Below, one piece after another: positions 17,480-26,430 of a stretch of DNA of 64,000 bases. Position 1 is the first letter of the stretch. Each line of letters opens with the position of its first letter. Source of the stretch: Streptomyces sp. HD (GTDB lineage: Bacteria; Actinomycetota; Actinomycetes; Streptomycetales; Streptomycetaceae); assembly GCF_028369295.1 (NCBI RefSeq), contig NZ_JAQMYP010000001.1:1-64000 (forward strand), read 5' to 3'. Under the pieces are notes generated by a model. That model did no database searches. It saw nothing but the letters and a program-made list of their open reading frames with translations, and was not told where the DNA came from. The translations under genes were made by a program, and so were the position numbers.

Positions 17480-18181
17480 CTACCTCCCGGGGCGGTCGCC
17501 GGTGGTCGGTGTTTCGAGGTGGGTGGCCAACACCGCCGCCTGGACGCGGCGTTGGACGCCGAGTTTGGCCAGGAGGCGGGAGATGTGGTTCTTGACGGTC
17601 TTCTCGGAGAGATAGAGCTTCTCGCCTATCTCGCGGTTGGTCAGGCCGTCGCCGATCAGGGCGAGGATGTCCCGCTCGCGGGGGGAGAGACCGGCCAGCT
17701 CCGGCGCGACGTCGGGCGTCTCGGCGGGGTCGGCGCGCAGTGAGTGCATCAGCCGGGCCGTGGTGGCGGGGTCCAGCATGGACTGGCCCGAGGCGACGGT
17801 GCGGACGGCGGAGATCAGGTCGGAGCCCTTGATCTGCTTGAGGACGTAGCCGGACGCGCCGGCCATGATGGCGTCGAGCAAGGCGTCCTCGTCGTCGAAC
17901 GACGTCAGCATCAGACACGCCAGGTGCGGCATCCGGTCGCGCAGCTCCCGGCAGACGGTGATGCCGTCGCCGTCGGGGAGGCGTACGTCGAGGACGGCGA
18001 CGTGGGGGCGCAGGGCCGGGCCGCGGACGAGGGCGTGCTCCACGGTGTCCGCGTCGCCGACCACCGAGATGTCCGGCTCGGCGTCGAGCAGGTCGGTCAG
18101 GCCCCGTCGTACGACCTCGTGGTCGTCCAGCAGGAACACCCGGATCGGGTTCTGCTCGGTGAAGGTGCCTGTGTCGGTCAT
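17480..18181 (-). CDS. NarL/FixJ-type response regulator (DevR/DosR- and OsdR-like)
   Basis: A 233-residue two-component regulator. The receiver domain (about residues 12-130) has the acidic pair in LLDDHEVV, the phospho-acceptor Asp in AVLDVRLPDGDG, the Thr/Ser switch LMLTSFDDE and the lysine in VLKQIKG. The C-terminal LuxR-type helix-turn-helix is LSPRERDILALIGDGLTNRE, then LSEKTVKNHISRLLAKLGV. This layout and the SGYVLKQIKGSDL segment match the actinobacterial DevR/DosR dormancy regulators, including OsdR of Streptomyces. No DevS-type histidine kinase adjoins it. A pair of palindromes lies about 90-124 bp upstream, so autoregulation is plausible. It is the best candidate for binding the repeated operator described throughout 18-64 kb. 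Confidence 0.9.
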   Translation of the reverse strand: MTDTGTFTEQNPIRVFLLDDHEVVRRGLTDLLDAEPDISVVGDADTVEHALVRGPALRPHVAVLDVRLPDGDGITVCRELRDRMPHLACLMLTSFDDEDALLDAIMAGASGYVLKQIKGSDLISAVRTVASGQSMLDPATTARLMHSLRADPAETPDVAPELAGLSPRERDILALIGDGLTNREIGEKLYLSEKTVKNHISRLLAKLGVQRRVQAAVLATHLETPTTGDRPGR

Positions 18182-18270
18182 GACGACCCCTCGTTCCCCG
18201 TTCCCCGGTGGCGGACGGGCCGCGGCTGGCCCGCCGAGACGATCATTACTCGCCGGGCGCGGATGCACCA

Positions 18271-18305
18271 GGGCCGACCGGCCCAAGCGGGGGCCCCGCC
18301 CGACC
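18271..18305. promoter_or_regulatory. Paired DevR-like palindrome upstream of the response regulator
   Basis: GGGCCGACCGGCCC at 18271-18284 is a perfect 14-bp palindrome. A weaker copy, GGGCCCCGCCCGAC, begins exactly 21 bp further on at 18292. It stands 90 bp before the response-regulator start at 18181 and just after the end of the CBS-BON gene. Confidence 0.6.
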
Positions 18306-18332
18306 CGGCGAGGCCGCGCCTCACTGCGTCGC

Positions 18333-18986
18333 TCAGGTGTCGGGCCGGCCCTCCAGTTCGAAGTCCACGTCCACCACGCCTTCGACGGCCCGCACCAGAC
18401 GGGCGGCCACCGGGATCAGGGACGTGTCCCGGACCCGCCCGGTGAGCCTCACCACGCCGTCGTGCACCTGGACCCGGATCGCCGAGCCCGGCGCCGGGAA
18501 GAGGTGGGCCATGATCTCCCGGCGCACCTCCTCGGCGATCTCCTCGTCGCCGCGCAGGAAGACCTTGAGCAGGTCGGCCCTGCTGACGATGCCCTCCAGC
18601 ACGCCCAGCCGGTTGACCACCGGCAGCCGCTTGACCTTGGAGTGCGCCATGATCCGGGCGGCCTGGGCCAGCGTCGCGTCGGGGCGGGTGGTGAGCGCCG
18701 GAGCGGTCATCAGCTCCTCCGCGGTGATCGCGCCGGCCTTCGCCAGGTCGGACAGCCGGTGGAGCTGGGTGTACCGGTCGGGGTCGCTGTCGCGGAACTC
18801 CTCCTTGGGCAGCAGGTCGGCCTCGGAGACGACGCCGACGACCAGCCCCTCGCCCTCCAGGACGGGCAGGGCGCTGACCTTCCAGTCCTGCATCAGCCGC
18901 ACGATCTCCTTGAACGTGGCCCTGCGACCGACGGCGGCGACCGTGTGGGTCATGACGTCGCTGACGATGTGCGGGGTGGCGTGCAT
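18333..18986 (-). CDS. CBS-domain pair plus BON domain protein
   Basis: A 217-residue cytosolic protein. The two CBS motifs span about residues 8-60 ([20 protein letters not shown]) and 90-145 (ELMTAPALTTRPDATLAQAA), with the conserved [13 protein letters not shown] and [11 protein letters not shown] ends. A C-terminal BON domain follows (VQVHDGVVRLTGRV). CBS pairs bind adenosine nucleotides and act as energy sensors; BON domains bind phospholipid or protein surfaces. It is one of five CBS-BON paralogues in the window. It is followed on the same strand by the response regulator and preceded by the CNB gene (51-nt gap), and so may be co-transcribed with the CNB gene from the paired operator at 19571. 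Confidence 0.88.
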   Translation of the reverse strand: MHATPHIVSDVMTHTVAAVGRRATFKEIVRLMQDWKVSALPVLEGEGLVVGVVSEADLLPKEEFRDSDPDRYTQLHRLSDLAKAGAITAEELMTAPALTTRPDATLAQAARIMAHSKVKRLPVVNRLGVLEGIVSRADLLKVFLRGDEEIAEEVRREIMAHLFPAPGSAIRVQVHDGVVRLTGRVRDTSLIPVAARLVRAVEGVVDVDFELEGRPDT

Positions 18987-19037
18987 GATGGCTCCCTTCT
19001 CGCTTCGGCTCGCCTGCGGGTTCGCCGGTTCACGCGC

Positions 19038-19502
19038 TCAGACAGGGCTGCCGGCTCCGTAGGGGGCGTAGAGGTCCAGCAGCCGGGTCCGGGCGGCGCG
19101 GAGACGGTGGGCGAGCACGTCACCGACCCATTGGGTGACGGTGCGGCCCAGGTCCGGGTCCTCCCCGCACATCGTGCGGACGGCCGTCGCGTCGAACTCG
19201 TACGCCCGCACCGGGGTCGTCGCCGCGGCGCCCAGATGCCAGACGTGCGGGGTGAACAGCCAGGACCAGCCGACGAGTTCGTTGTGCCGGAGGGTCTCGA
19301 TGACGGCCGAGCGACGGCCGGGCACACGCATGTCGAGCTCGATGGTGCCCGTGCGGATGATCCAGAACCGGTCGGCCCTGCCGCCCTCCTCGAACAGGCG
19401 GGTGCCCTCCGGGAAGGACACCTCGCGGGCCATGCGCATGAGCCGCAGGCAGTGCTCGGCCGGCAGGGCCCGCATCATGGTGGGCGCGGGTGTGGCGATC
19501 AT
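19038..19502 (-). CDS. Cyclic-nucleotide-binding-domain protein without DNA-binding domain
   Basis: A 154-residue Crp-like protein consisting only of a cNMP-binding beta-roll (LFEEGGRADRFWIIRTGTIE, RHNELVGWSWLF) and the following long helix (VLAHRLRAARTRLLDLYAPY). No helix-turn-helix follows, so it cannot act as a classical Crp/Fnr activator. A ligand-dependent partner protein is more likely. Two close paralogues are at 43900-44364 and 56124-56588, the latter inside the hydrogenase operon. The start at 19502 gives MIATPAPTMMRALPAEH. A pair of palindromes lies 69 bp upstream, at almost the same distance as in the paralogue at 44364. Confidence 0.85.
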   Translation of the reverse strand: MIATPAPTMMRALPAEHCLRLMRMAREVSFPEGTRLFEEGGRADRFWIIRTGTIELDMRVPGRRSAVIETLRHNELVGWSWLFTPHVWHLGAAATTPVRAYEFDATAVRTMCGEDPDLGRTVTQWVGDVLAHRLRAARTRLLDLYAPYGAGSPV

Positions 19503-19570
19503 GGGGTGCCTCCCGACGGGGTGCAGGGACTTCCAGGGGCAGCGTGTCCCGGCTGCCCGCGGCAGCCCAT

Positions 19571-19605
19571 GGGCCACTCGGTCCATCGGCCGGGCCACTG
19601 GGCTC
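19571..19605. promoter_or_regulatory. Paired DevR-like operator before the CNB gene
   Basis: GGGCCACTCGGTCC at 19571 and GGGCCACTGGGCTC at 19592 are imperfect copies of the island palindrome set exactly 21 bp apart, 69 bp before the CNB start. The copy at 44432-44466 before the paralogous CNB gene has the same spacing and the same distance to its start. Confidence 0.6.
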
Positions 19606-19650
19606 CGATCCCGACCGGACGCGCCCCCGAACGGCGCGCGGCCTGCTCAC

Positions 19651-21381
19651 CTACTGGTCGCGGGACCACTTCCGGTACGCGGCCACGGCGGTCGGCAGCG
19701 TCGGAAAGATCAGGTCCGCGCCCACGGTGTCCACGAGCCCGTACGCCCTGAGGTCGTCCAGCAGGTCCTGCTTGACGCGGGCGAGGGCGAACACGACGCC
19801 GCGGTCGGCGAGTTCGCGGCGCAGCTTGTCCACGGCGTCCAACGCGGTGATGTCGACCTCGACATTGGCCTCCGTGTTGAGGACGAACCAGCGGACGGGG
19901 TCGCTCTGTTCGTCGGCGGCGGCCAGGGCGCGGCGGCGGAAGTCCTCGGCGTTGGCGAAGAACAGTGGGGAGTCGTAGCGGTAGACCAGCAGGCCGGGGA
20001 TGGTGTGGGCCTGCGGGTAGTCGTCGATGTCGTGCATGCCGGCCACCCCGGGCACGACTCCCTGGACCGCGTCGTGCGGGCGGGCCACCCGCGTCAGAAG
20101 CTCGGCCACCGACAGGCCGACGGCGACGAGGACGCCGTACAGGATGTCCAGGGCGAGTACCCCGGCCAGGCAGCCGAGGGCGAGCAGGAGTTCGCGGCGG
20201 CGGAAGGAGGCCAGACGGCGGAAGCCCGCGAGGTCGATCATGCGGACGGCGGCGTAGACGACGAGCGCGCCGAGGACGGCGGACGGGGTGCGGCTGAGCA
20301 GGGGGCTGAGGAAGAGCAGGACCGCGAGGACCACCGCGCCCGCGAACAGCGAGTACGCCTGGCTGCGGGCGCCCGACGAGGAGGCGAGCGCGGTGCGGCT
20401 GGCGCTGCTGCTGACGGGGAAGCCGTGCAGGGCGCCGGCGCCGAGGTTGGCCGCGCCCAGGGCCAGGAATTCCTGGTTGGCATCGAGTCCGGGGCCGTCG
20501 CCTGCGTCGTCTCCGCCGTTCGCGGGGCCGGTGAAGGCTCGTGCGGTGAGGATGAAGTCGGTGTAGCCGACCAGGAGTACGCCCAGGGCGGGCAGGACGA
20601 GACGCGGTATCTCCGTCCAGTCCGGCCACGCGAGGCCGGGCAGGCCGGAGGGGATCTCGCCGATCACTTTGACGCCGTACCGGTCGTCCAGGTCGAAGGC
20701 CACCACGGCGACCGTGCCGAGGACCACCGCGAGCAGCGGGCCCGGTACGGCACGGACGTACTTCGCCATGAGGAAGAGCAGGGCGAGGGCGGCGGCGGAG
20801 AGGAGGACCGTGGCCGTGTCGGCGTCGGTCATGTCGCCCGCGAACGACCACAGTTGGGGGAAGAACCTGGTCTCCGTCGTCCCGACCCCGGTGAGCTTGG
20901 GCAACTGGTCCGCCATCATGATCAGTGCCACGCCGGCCATGTAGCCGATCAGCACCGGGCGGGAGAGCAGGTCCGCGACGAAGCCCAGCCGTACCGCCCG
21001 GGCGACCAGGCAGAGCAGGCCGACCGTGACGGCGAGGGTGACCGCCAGGGTGGCGTACCGGTCGGGGTCGCCGGCGGCGAGCGGGGTGACCACGGTGGCC
21101 GTCATCAGCGCGGTCGTGGACTCGGGTCCGACCGACAGCAGACGCGAGGAGCCGAGCAGCGCGTACAGGCCGATGGCGGGCAGGATCGCCCACAGCCCGG
21201 CGACCGGCGGGAGTCCGGCCACGCCCGCGTACGCCATGACCTGGGGGACCAGGTACGCCGCCACGGTGAGGCCGGCCAGCAGGTCGCCCCTCAGCCATGT
21301 CCGCCGGTAGCCGAGCAGGGCGGCCACCCCGGGCACCAGGCGGCGCCACCCCGCCACGTGCCCGCCCTCGCCCTGCTCCAT
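19651..21381 (-). CDS. SulP-family anion transporter with STAS domain
   Basis: A 576-residue integral membrane protein with about 10-12 hydrophobic helices (LLAGLTVAAYLVPQVMAYAG, then LLSVGPESTTALMTATVV, the SulP signature region) and a C-terminal STAS domain of about 120 residues (RYDSPLFFANAEDFRRRA, then LNTEANVEVDITALDAVDKL). SulP proteins carry sulfate, bicarbonate or related anions; which one applies here cannot be decided. The start ATG at 21381 is followed by a short cytosolic N-terminus. It lies on the same strand as the CNB and CBS-BON genes and is divergent from the USP at 21787. The shared gap contains repeats and candidate operators. A carbonic anhydrase is encoded 2.6 kb away. 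Confidence 0.9.
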   Translation of the reverse strand: MEQGEGGHVAGWRRLVPGVAALLGYRRTWLRGDLLAGLTVAAYLVPQVMAYAGVAGLPPVAGLWAILPAIGLYALLGSSRLLSVGPESTTALMTATVVTPLAAGDPDRYATLAVTLAVTVGLLCLVARAVRLGFVADLLSRPVLIGYMAGVALIMMADQLPKLTGVGTTETRFFPQLWSFAGDMTDADTATVLLSAAALALLFLMAKYVRAVPGPLLAVVLGTVAVVAFDLDDRYGVKVIGEIPSGLPGLAWPDWTEIPRLVLPALGVLLVGYTDFILTARAFTGPANGGDDAGDGPGLDANQEFLALGAANLGAGALHGFPVSSSASRTALASSSGARSQAYSLFAGAVVLAVLLFLSPLLSRTPSAVLGALVVYAAVRMIDLAGFRRLASFRRRELLLALGCLAGVLALDILYGVLVAVGLSVAELLTRVARPHDAVQGVVPGVAGMHDIDDYPQAHTIPGLLVYRYDSPLFFANAEDFRRRALAAADEQSDPVRWFVLNTEANVEVDITALDAVDKLRRELADRGVVFALARVKQDLLDDLRAYGLVDTVGADLIFPTLPTAVAAYRKWSRDQ

Positions 21382-21486
21382 CAGCCGCCCTTCGCCGTCC
21401 GACCTACAGGATCCACCCCCAAGTCCAGCACTGCGCGAGGCGAACCGGATCCGACCCGGTATGTACCCCAACGGGCCCTGTGGACA

Positions 21487-21523
21487 GGGCCGTTCAGCCC
21501 CACGGAACCGGACCTTCGGCCCT
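21487..21523. promoter_or_regulatory. Candidate DevR-like sites before sulP
   Basis: GGGCCGTTCAGCCC (21487-21500) and GGACCTTCGGCCCT (21510-21523) are imperfect relatives of the island palindrome with centres 23 bp apart, 106-142 bp before the SulP start at 21381. They fit the consensus less well than other copies. Confidence 0.4.
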
Positions 21524-21631
21524 GGGTGGCCGGCGCCCGGGGCAGCCAGAGTGAACTGTGGTGGGGGAGGAGGTGCGGTGGGCTCCGGCGTGGGCCCACC
21601 GCACGGGCACCCGGCCGGGGCGGAGAGGACC

Positions 21632-21694
21632 ACCGGCACCCGGCCCTGGCCGACCGGCACCCGGCCCTGGCCGGTGGGCACCCGGCCAGGGCCG
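21632..21694. repeat. Three tandem 21-bp units upstream of a USP gene
   Basis: Three consecutive 21-bp units (21632-21652, 21653-21673, 21674-21694) share the core GGCACCCGGCCCTGGCCG; the third differs at a few positions and runs into a palindrome-like site at 21689. A partial unit is visible just before, near 21602-21617. The 21-bp period equals the spacing of the paired operators elsewhere in the island. It could be decayed or expanded binding sites. Confidence 0.6.
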
Positions 21695-21722
21695 GTCGGC
21701 GCCTTGCAGGGACCTGCGGCCC
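21689..21722 (+). promoter_or_regulatory. Paired DevR-like operator before a USP gene
   Basis: GGGCCGGTCGGCGCC at 21689 and GGGACCTGCGGCCC at 21709 lie 20 bp apart. The second is 78 bp before the USP start at 21787 and is nearly identical to the copy 75 bp before the paralogous USP at 44703. It is also close to the known mycobacterial DosR box core (GGGACTTNNGKCCY). Confidence 0.6.
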
Positions 21723-21786
21723 CTGCCGCACGCCGTGTCCGAGGACGAAGCTCGAATCGGGACCACCGATTCTGGAGGTAGAGATC

Positions 21787-22692
21787 ATGACCGGCACCGT
21801 CACTGCCGGCCTGGACGGCTCGCGTGAGAGCCGCGCGGCGGCCGAGTGGGCGGCCCGCGAGGCACGGCTGCTCGGCGTGCCGCTGAAGCTGGTTCACGTC
21901 TGGGAGCCCGTACCGGCGCCGATGGCGCAGGCACCGCTCCTCGGTGCCGAGACCCAGCAGCACTGGACCGAGCGGATCCCGCGCGACGCGGCGGAGGGCA
22001 TCCACGTGCGCCACCCCGGTCTCGACGTGATCATCGAGCACCTGTCCGGCCGGCCTGCCGACCTGCTGGCGGGCGTGGCGAAGGACGCCGAACTGCTGGT
22101 CCTCGGCTCGCGCGGACTGAGCGGCATCGGCGGCTTCATGCTGGGCTCGGTGGGACTGTCGGTCGTGGCGCACGCCGACCGGCCCGTCGTCCTGGTCCGT
22201 GCCGACCAGCAGGCCGCCGACGAGCACGAGACGGACCCCGCCGGCATCCCGTCCGCCGCGACCCGGTTCCGGCCGGTCGTCCTCGGCCTCGACATCGAGA
22301 GCCCCGACGAGGAACTGATCGAGTTCGCGTACGCCGCGGCCTCCCGCCGCGGCACGACGCTGCGGGTCGTCCACGGCTGGAACCCGCTCCCGTACTACGC
22401 CTACGGACTGCCCGCCGACATCGAACTCCACGGAACCCTGGCCCGGCGCGAGACCACCGCCCTGACCGAGGTCATGCGCCCGTGGCGAACGAAGTTCCCG
22501 GACGTCGAGGCCGTCGAGGAGTCCCTCTACGGCTCCCCTGGCGGCCACCTCGTCGACGCGTCCCACCAAGCCTCCCTGGTCGTCGTCGGCAAGCGCAGCC
22601 GCCGCAGCCCGATCGGCGCCCACATCGGCCCCGTCACACACGCGGTCCTGCACCACTCCACCGCCCCCGTCGCCGTCGTACCGCACCACTGA
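21787..22692 (+). CDS. Tandem universal stress protein (two UspA domains)
   Basis: A 301-residue protein with two UspA domains. Domain 1 (residues 1-145) keeps the ATP-type loop VLGSRGLSGIGGFMLGSVGL; domain 2 (155-300) has VVGKRSRRSPIGAHIGPVTH. Tandem USPs of this kind bind ATP and accumulate under hypoxia, starvation or dormancy in actinobacteria. GGAGGTAGAGATC before the ATG is a strong ribosome site. The protein is very similar to that at 44703-45608, including the unusual segment PMAQAPLLGAETQQHW, so the two arose by duplication together with neighbouring CNB and CBS-BON genes. Paired operator-like sites lie 65-98 bp upstream. Confidence 0.92.
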   Translation: MTGTVTAGLDGSRESRAAAEWAAREARLLGVPLKLVHVWEPVPAPMAQAPLLGAETQQHWTERIPRDAAEGIHVRHPGLDVIIEHLSGRPADLLAGVAKDAELLVLGSRGLSGIGGFMLGSVGLSVVAHADRPVVLVRADQQAADEHETDPAGIPSAATRFRPVVLGLDIESPDEELIEFAYAAASRRGTTLRVVHGWNPLPYYAYGLPADIELHGTLARRETTALTEVMRPWRTKFPDVEAVEESLYGSPGGHLVDASHQASLVVVGKRSRRSPIGAHIGPVTHAVLHHSTAPVAVVPHH

Positions 22693-22717
22693 CACGGGAA
22701 GACCGAGGAGCAGAAAC

Positions 22718-22837
22718 ATGAAGGCAACGGCCGTACGAGGTTTCGGTGAGCCCCTGGCCATCAAGGACCGGCCCGACCCTGGCCCCGGCCGGCAGGTCGG
22801 GCCGCGGATCGTCCCCGACCTCGGTGCGGACCGGTGA
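22718..22837 (+). pseudogene. Alcohol dehydrogenase remnant (first 27 or so codons only)
   Basis: A 39-codon frame begins MKATAVRGFGEPLAIKDRPD, the N-terminus of AdhP-type zinc alcohol dehydrogenases (MKAxVVRxFGxPLxIxxRPxP), then loses homology within a few residues and stops at 22837. GAGGAG precedes the ATG. Its TGA overlaps the GTG of the next USP gene (GTGA). From general knowledge of the Streptomyces coelicolor SCO0198-SCO0200 region, an alcohol dehydrogenase sits between two USP genes. Here all but its start has apparently been deleted, leaving a translated leader. Confidence 0.72.
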
Positions 22838-23763
22838 GGGCGATGGACCTGCCGGTCGTCGTCGGCGTCGACGGCTCCGAGCCCAGTCTGCGCGCCGTCG
22901 ACTGGGCGGCCGACGAGGCCGTGCTGCGAGGGGTGGCGCTGCGGCTGGTCTACGCCTCGCTGTGGGAGCGGTACGAAGGAGACCGGCTCGCCGAGGATCT
23001 GGGCACGCCCATCGAGGGGGTGCGGGCCCAGGACGTGGTGGAGAGCGCCGCCCGGCGCGCCCGACGCCGTCGGGCCGACGTGAAGGTCTCCACCGACACG
23101 GTGCCCGAAGAACCCGAGTACGTGCTGCTGCGGGAGAGCCGCAACGCCTCCCTGCTGGTGACAGGGACTCGCGGCCGCAGCGGTATCGCCGAGGCGCTGC
23201 TGGGCTCCGTGAGCCTGACCGTGGCGGGGCACGCCCAGTGCCCGATGGTCGTCGTGCGCGGCAGCCATGACAACCGGGGCGGCGCGCCTCGCGACCGCGC
23301 CCCGGCGGGCGACAGCCCGGCCCGATCGCCAGAGCGCCGGGCTCCGTCCAGCGGCCGTGTCGTCGTCGGTGTCGGCGAGAAGGCGGCGGTCCGGTTCGCC
23401 TTCGAGGAGGCGCGCCGACGCGGGGTGCCGGTGGAGGCCGTACGGGCCTGGCGGTGCCCCGCGCGCGAGACGACCGACGATCCCCGGCAGGTCGGGGAGC
23501 CCGCCCGGCTGCACGAGCGGCAAGCGGTGGAGACCCTGGAGGAGGCACTCCAAGGGGCGCCCGCCGATGTCGAGGTGCACCGGCGCGTTGTGGAGGGCCA
23601 CGCCCGGACCGTCCTGGTGGACGCCTCCCGCGACGCCGGCCTCCTGATCGTCGGAGCCAGGCGCCGCTCACGGCACTTCGGGCTTCAACTGGGCCGTGTG
23701 GCCCACGGGGTGCTGCACCACTCCACCTGCCCGGTCGCCATCGTGCCCGAGTGGCACGGCTGA
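22834..23763 (+). CDS. Tandem universal stress protein
   Basis: A 309-residue two-domain USP of the subgroup whose N-terminus reads MDLPVVVGVDGSEPSLRAVD, paralogous to that at 36551-37426. Domain 1 has the nucleotide loop VTGTRGRSGIAEALLGSVSL. Domain 2 ends GARRRSRHFGLQLGRVAHGV, where the canonical GxxG spacing is altered. A Gly/Pro/Arg-rich linker (about residues 145-175) separates them. Start: GTG 22834 overlaps the stop of the alcohol dehydrogenase remnant; ATG 22843 is equally possible, and the paralogue has the same GTG-xxG-GCG-ATG arrangement. Probably co-transcribed with the USP at 21787 and followed by phosphoketolase after 69 bp. Confidence 0.88.
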   Translation: MRAMDLPVVVGVDGSEPSLRAVDWAADEAVLRGVALRLVYASLWERYEGDRLAEDLGTPIEGVRAQDVVESAARRARRRRADVKVSTDTVPEEPEYVLLRESRNASLLVTGTRGRSGIAEALLGSVSLTVAGHAQCPMVVVRGSHDNRGGAPRDRAPAGDSPARSPERRAPSSGRVVVGVGEKAAVRFAFEEARRRGVPVEAVRAWRCPARETTDDPRQVGEPARLHERQAVETLEEALQGAPADVEVHRRVVEGHARTVLVDASRDAGLLIVGARRRSRHFGLQLGRVAHGVLHHSTCPVAIVPEWHG

Positions 23764-23832
23764 ACCGCCCGGCGCACCAACTCCATCTGAAACCAAGTTA
23801 GTTCGAGTATCGACGACATCCGGAGCATTCCC

Positions 23833-26217
23833 ATGTCCAAGGTGGAACACCACCAGAACGCCACAGCACTCTCCGACGACGAACTGCGCACCCTCGACGC
23901 CCACTGGCGCGCCGCCAACTACCTGGCCGCCGGACAGATCTACCTGATGGCGAACCCACTCCTCACCGAGCCCCTCAAGCCCGAGCACATCAAGCCGCGG
24001 CTCCTCGGCCACTGGGGCACCTCGCCGGGCCTGAACCTCGTGTACACCCACCTCAACCGCGTCATCAAGGCACGCGGACTCGACGCGCTGTGCGTGTGGG
24101 GGCCGGGACACGGTGGGCCGTCCGTGCTCGCGGGGTCCTGGCTGGACGGCAGCTACAGCGAGACCTACCCCGACGTCCCGCGCGACGCGCAGGGGATGGA
24201 GCGGCTGTTCCGGCAGTTCTCCTTCCCGGGCGGTGTGCCGAGCCATGTGGCACCGGAGACCCCGGGGTCCATCCACGAGGGCGGCGAACTCGGCTACTCC
24301 CTCGCCCACGCCTACGGCGCCGCCTTCGACAACCCGGACCTGCTCGTCGCCTGCGTGATCGGCGACGGCGAGGCCGAGACGGGGCCGCTGGCCGCCGCCT
24401 GGCACTCGAACAAGTTCCTGGACCCGGTGCACGACGGAGCCGTCCTGCCGATCCTGCACCTCAACGGCTACAAGATCGCCAACCCGGCCGTGCTGTCCCG
24501 GCTGCCCGAGGCCGAACTCGACCAGCTGCTCAGGGGATACGGCCACGAGCCGCTCCATGTCACCGGCGACGACCCCGCCGCCGTACACCGCGCCCTGGCG
24601 CTCGCCCTCGACGAGGCGCTGGACCGTATCGCCCTGATGCAGCGGTCGGCCCGCGAGGACGACGTCGCCGAGCGCGTGCACTGGCCGCTGATCGTGCTGC
24701 GCACCCCGAAGGGCTGGACCGGTCCGGCGGAGGTCGACGGCCTGCCGGTGGAGGGGACCTGGCGCGCCCACCAGGTCCCGCTCGCCGGAGTGCGTGAAAA
24801 CCCGGAGCACTTGCGGCAGTTGGAGACCTGGCTGCGCTCGTACCGGCCCGAGGAACTGTTCCACCCGGACGGCCGGCCCGTCGCCGACGTCCTCGCCTGC
24901 GTCCCCGACGGCTCCAGGCGCCTGGGCGCCACCCCGCACGCCAACGGAGGGCTCCTCGTCCGCGACCTGCCGATCCGGTCCCTGGACTCCTTCGCCGTAC
25001 CGGTGGACAAGCCGGGCACGACCCTGCACGAGCCGACCCGCATTCTCGGCGAGCTCCTGCAGCAGGTCATGAAGGACACCCGGGCCCGCCGGGACTTCCG
25101 GGTCGTCGGCCCGGACGAGACCGCCTCCAACCGGCTCCAGGCCATCTTCGACGCGAGCGGCAAGGCATGGCAGGCCGCGATGCTGCCGGTGGATGAGCAT
25201 CTGGACCGGCACGGGCGGGTGCTGGAGATCCTTTCCGAGCACACCTGTCAGGGTTGGCTGGAGGGCTATCTCCTCACCGGCCGGCACGGGCTGTTCTCCT
25301 GTTACGAGGCGTTCGTGCACATCGTCGACTCCATGGTCAACCAGCACATCAAGTGGCTGAGGACAGCGCGGCAGTTGCCCTGGCGTGCTCCGATCGCGTC
25401 CCTCAACTACCTGTTGACCTCGCATGTCTGGCGGCAGGACCACAACGGCTTCTCGCACCAGGATCCCGGTTTCGTCGACCACGTCCTCAACAAGAGCCCC
25501 GAGGTCGTACGGGTCTATCTGCCGCCGGACGCCAACACCCTCCTCTCCGTCGCCGACCATGCCCTGCGCAGCCGCGACTACGTCAACGTGATCGTCGCCG
25601 GGAAACAGCCCTGCTTCGACTGGCTGTCGATGGACGCCGCCCGCGCCCACTGCGCCCGTGGCGCCGGCATCTGGGAGTGGGCCGGCACGGAGAACGGCGG
25701 CGAACCGGACGTGGTGCTCGCCTGCGCCGGCGACGTGCCCACCCTGGAGATCCTGGCCGCCGCCCAGCTGCTCCGCCGCCACCTGCCCGAGCTTGCGGTC
25801 CGTGTCGTCAACGTCGTCGACATGACCCGGCTGCTGCCGCGCGAGGAGCACCCGCACGGGATGAGCGACTTCGAGTACGACGGCCTGTTCACCGCCGACA
25901 AGCCGGTGATCTTCGCCTACCACGGCTACCCGTGGCTGATCCACCGCCTCGCCTACCGCCGCACCGGCCACAAGAACCTGCACGTACGCGGCTACAAGGA
26001 GTCCGGGACCACGACCACGCCGTTCGACATGGTCGTCCGCAATGATCTCGACCGCTACCGCCTGGTCATGGACGTCATCGACCGCGTCCCCGGCCTCGCC
26101 GTCCGCGCCGCAGCCGTACGGCAGCAGATGGCCGACGCCCGCACCCGCCACGCCGCCTGGATCCGCGAGTACGGAACCGACCTGCCCGAGGTCGCCGACT
26201 GGGCCTGGAACGCCTGA
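23833..26217 (+). CDS. xfp: Xylulose-5-phosphate/fructose-6-phosphate phosphoketolase
   Basis: A 794-residue thiamine-diphosphate enzyme that splits xylulose-5-P or fructose-6-P with phosphate to acetyl-phosphate plus glyceraldehyde-3-P or erythrose-4-P. Full family length with all three regions. The N-terminal part has [18 protein letters not shown] and [20 protein letters not shown]; the ThDP motif is [16 protein letters not shown] followed by Asn (NKF); the pyrimidine region contains [13 protein letters not shown] and [11 protein letters not shown]; the C-terminal domain ends with [13 protein letters not shown]. It yields acetyl-phosphate, and hence ATP or acetyl-CoA, without oxidation, which suits low-oxygen conditions. 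ATG 23833 follows GGAG. The alcohol dehydrogenase at 26431 is downstream on the same strand. Confidence 0.96.
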   Translation: MSKVEHHQNATALSDDELRTLDAHWRAANYLAAGQIYLMANPLLTEPLKPEHIKPRLLGHWGTSPGLNLVYTHLNRVIKARGLDALCVWGPGHGGPSVLAGSWLDGSYSETYPDVPRDAQGMERLFRQFSFPGGVPSHVAPETPGSIHEGGELGYSLAHAYGAAFDNPDLLVACVIGDGEAETGPLAAAWHSNKFLDPVHDGAVLPILHLNGYKIANPAVLSRLPEAELDQLLRGYGHEPLHVTGDDPAAVHRALALALDEALDRIALMQRSAREDDVAERVHWPLIVLRTPKGWTGPAEVDGLPVEGTWRAHQVPLAGVRENPEHLRQLETWLRSYRPEELFHPDGRPVADVLACVPDGSRRLGATPHANGGLLVRDLPIRSLDSFAVPVDKPGTTLHEPTRILGELLQQVMKDTRARRDFRVVGPDETASNRLQAIFDASGKAWQAAMLPVDEHLDRHGRVLEILSEHTCQGWLEGYLLTGRHGLFSCYEAFVHIVDSMVNQHIKWLRTARQLPWRAPIASLNYLLTSHVWRQDHNGFSHQDPGFVDHVLNKSPEVVRVYLPPDANTLLSVADHALRSRDYVNVIVAGKQPCFDWLSMDAARAHCARGAGIWEWAGTENGGEPDVVLACAGDVPTLEILAAAQLLRRHLPELAVRVVNVVDMTRLLPREEHPHGMSDFEYDGLFTADKPVIFAYHGYPWLIHRLAYRRTGHKNLHVRGYKESGTTTTPFDMVVRNDLDRYRLVMDVIDRVPGLAVRAAAVRQQMADARTRHAAWIREYGTDLPEVADWAWNA

Positions 26218-26430
26218 GCGCGCCGCCCCGTCGCCGTCGGCCCACACAGCCGGAGGGGGTCGGTGCCGCCGATCACCGACCCCCTCCCCACACCGGGGGC
26301 GGCCGGCGGAGGGGGTACCCGGGAAGTGAAGGGCCCTGAGCCGCCCGAGCGGTCTTCACGCATCCGGGCCAACCTGGACTGGCGGGGCAATTCCGCGCTC
26401 CGCACCGCATCGAGTGGGGTGAGGAGTGTC

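Noticed and set aside
21420..21700. Repetitive GTRPWP/PVG-like translations in the gap before the USP
   Set aside because: They arise from the 21-bp DNA repeat; no start, ribosome site or domain, so treated as a non-coding repeat.
19135..22692. A 1185-codon fused frame ending in the USP at 21787
   Set aside because: The upstream two thirds are antisense to CNB and SulP; only the part from ATG 21787 is a real protein.
23668..26247. 859-codon minus-strand frame over phosphoketolase
   Set aside because: Antisense shadow of a highly conserved enzyme gene.
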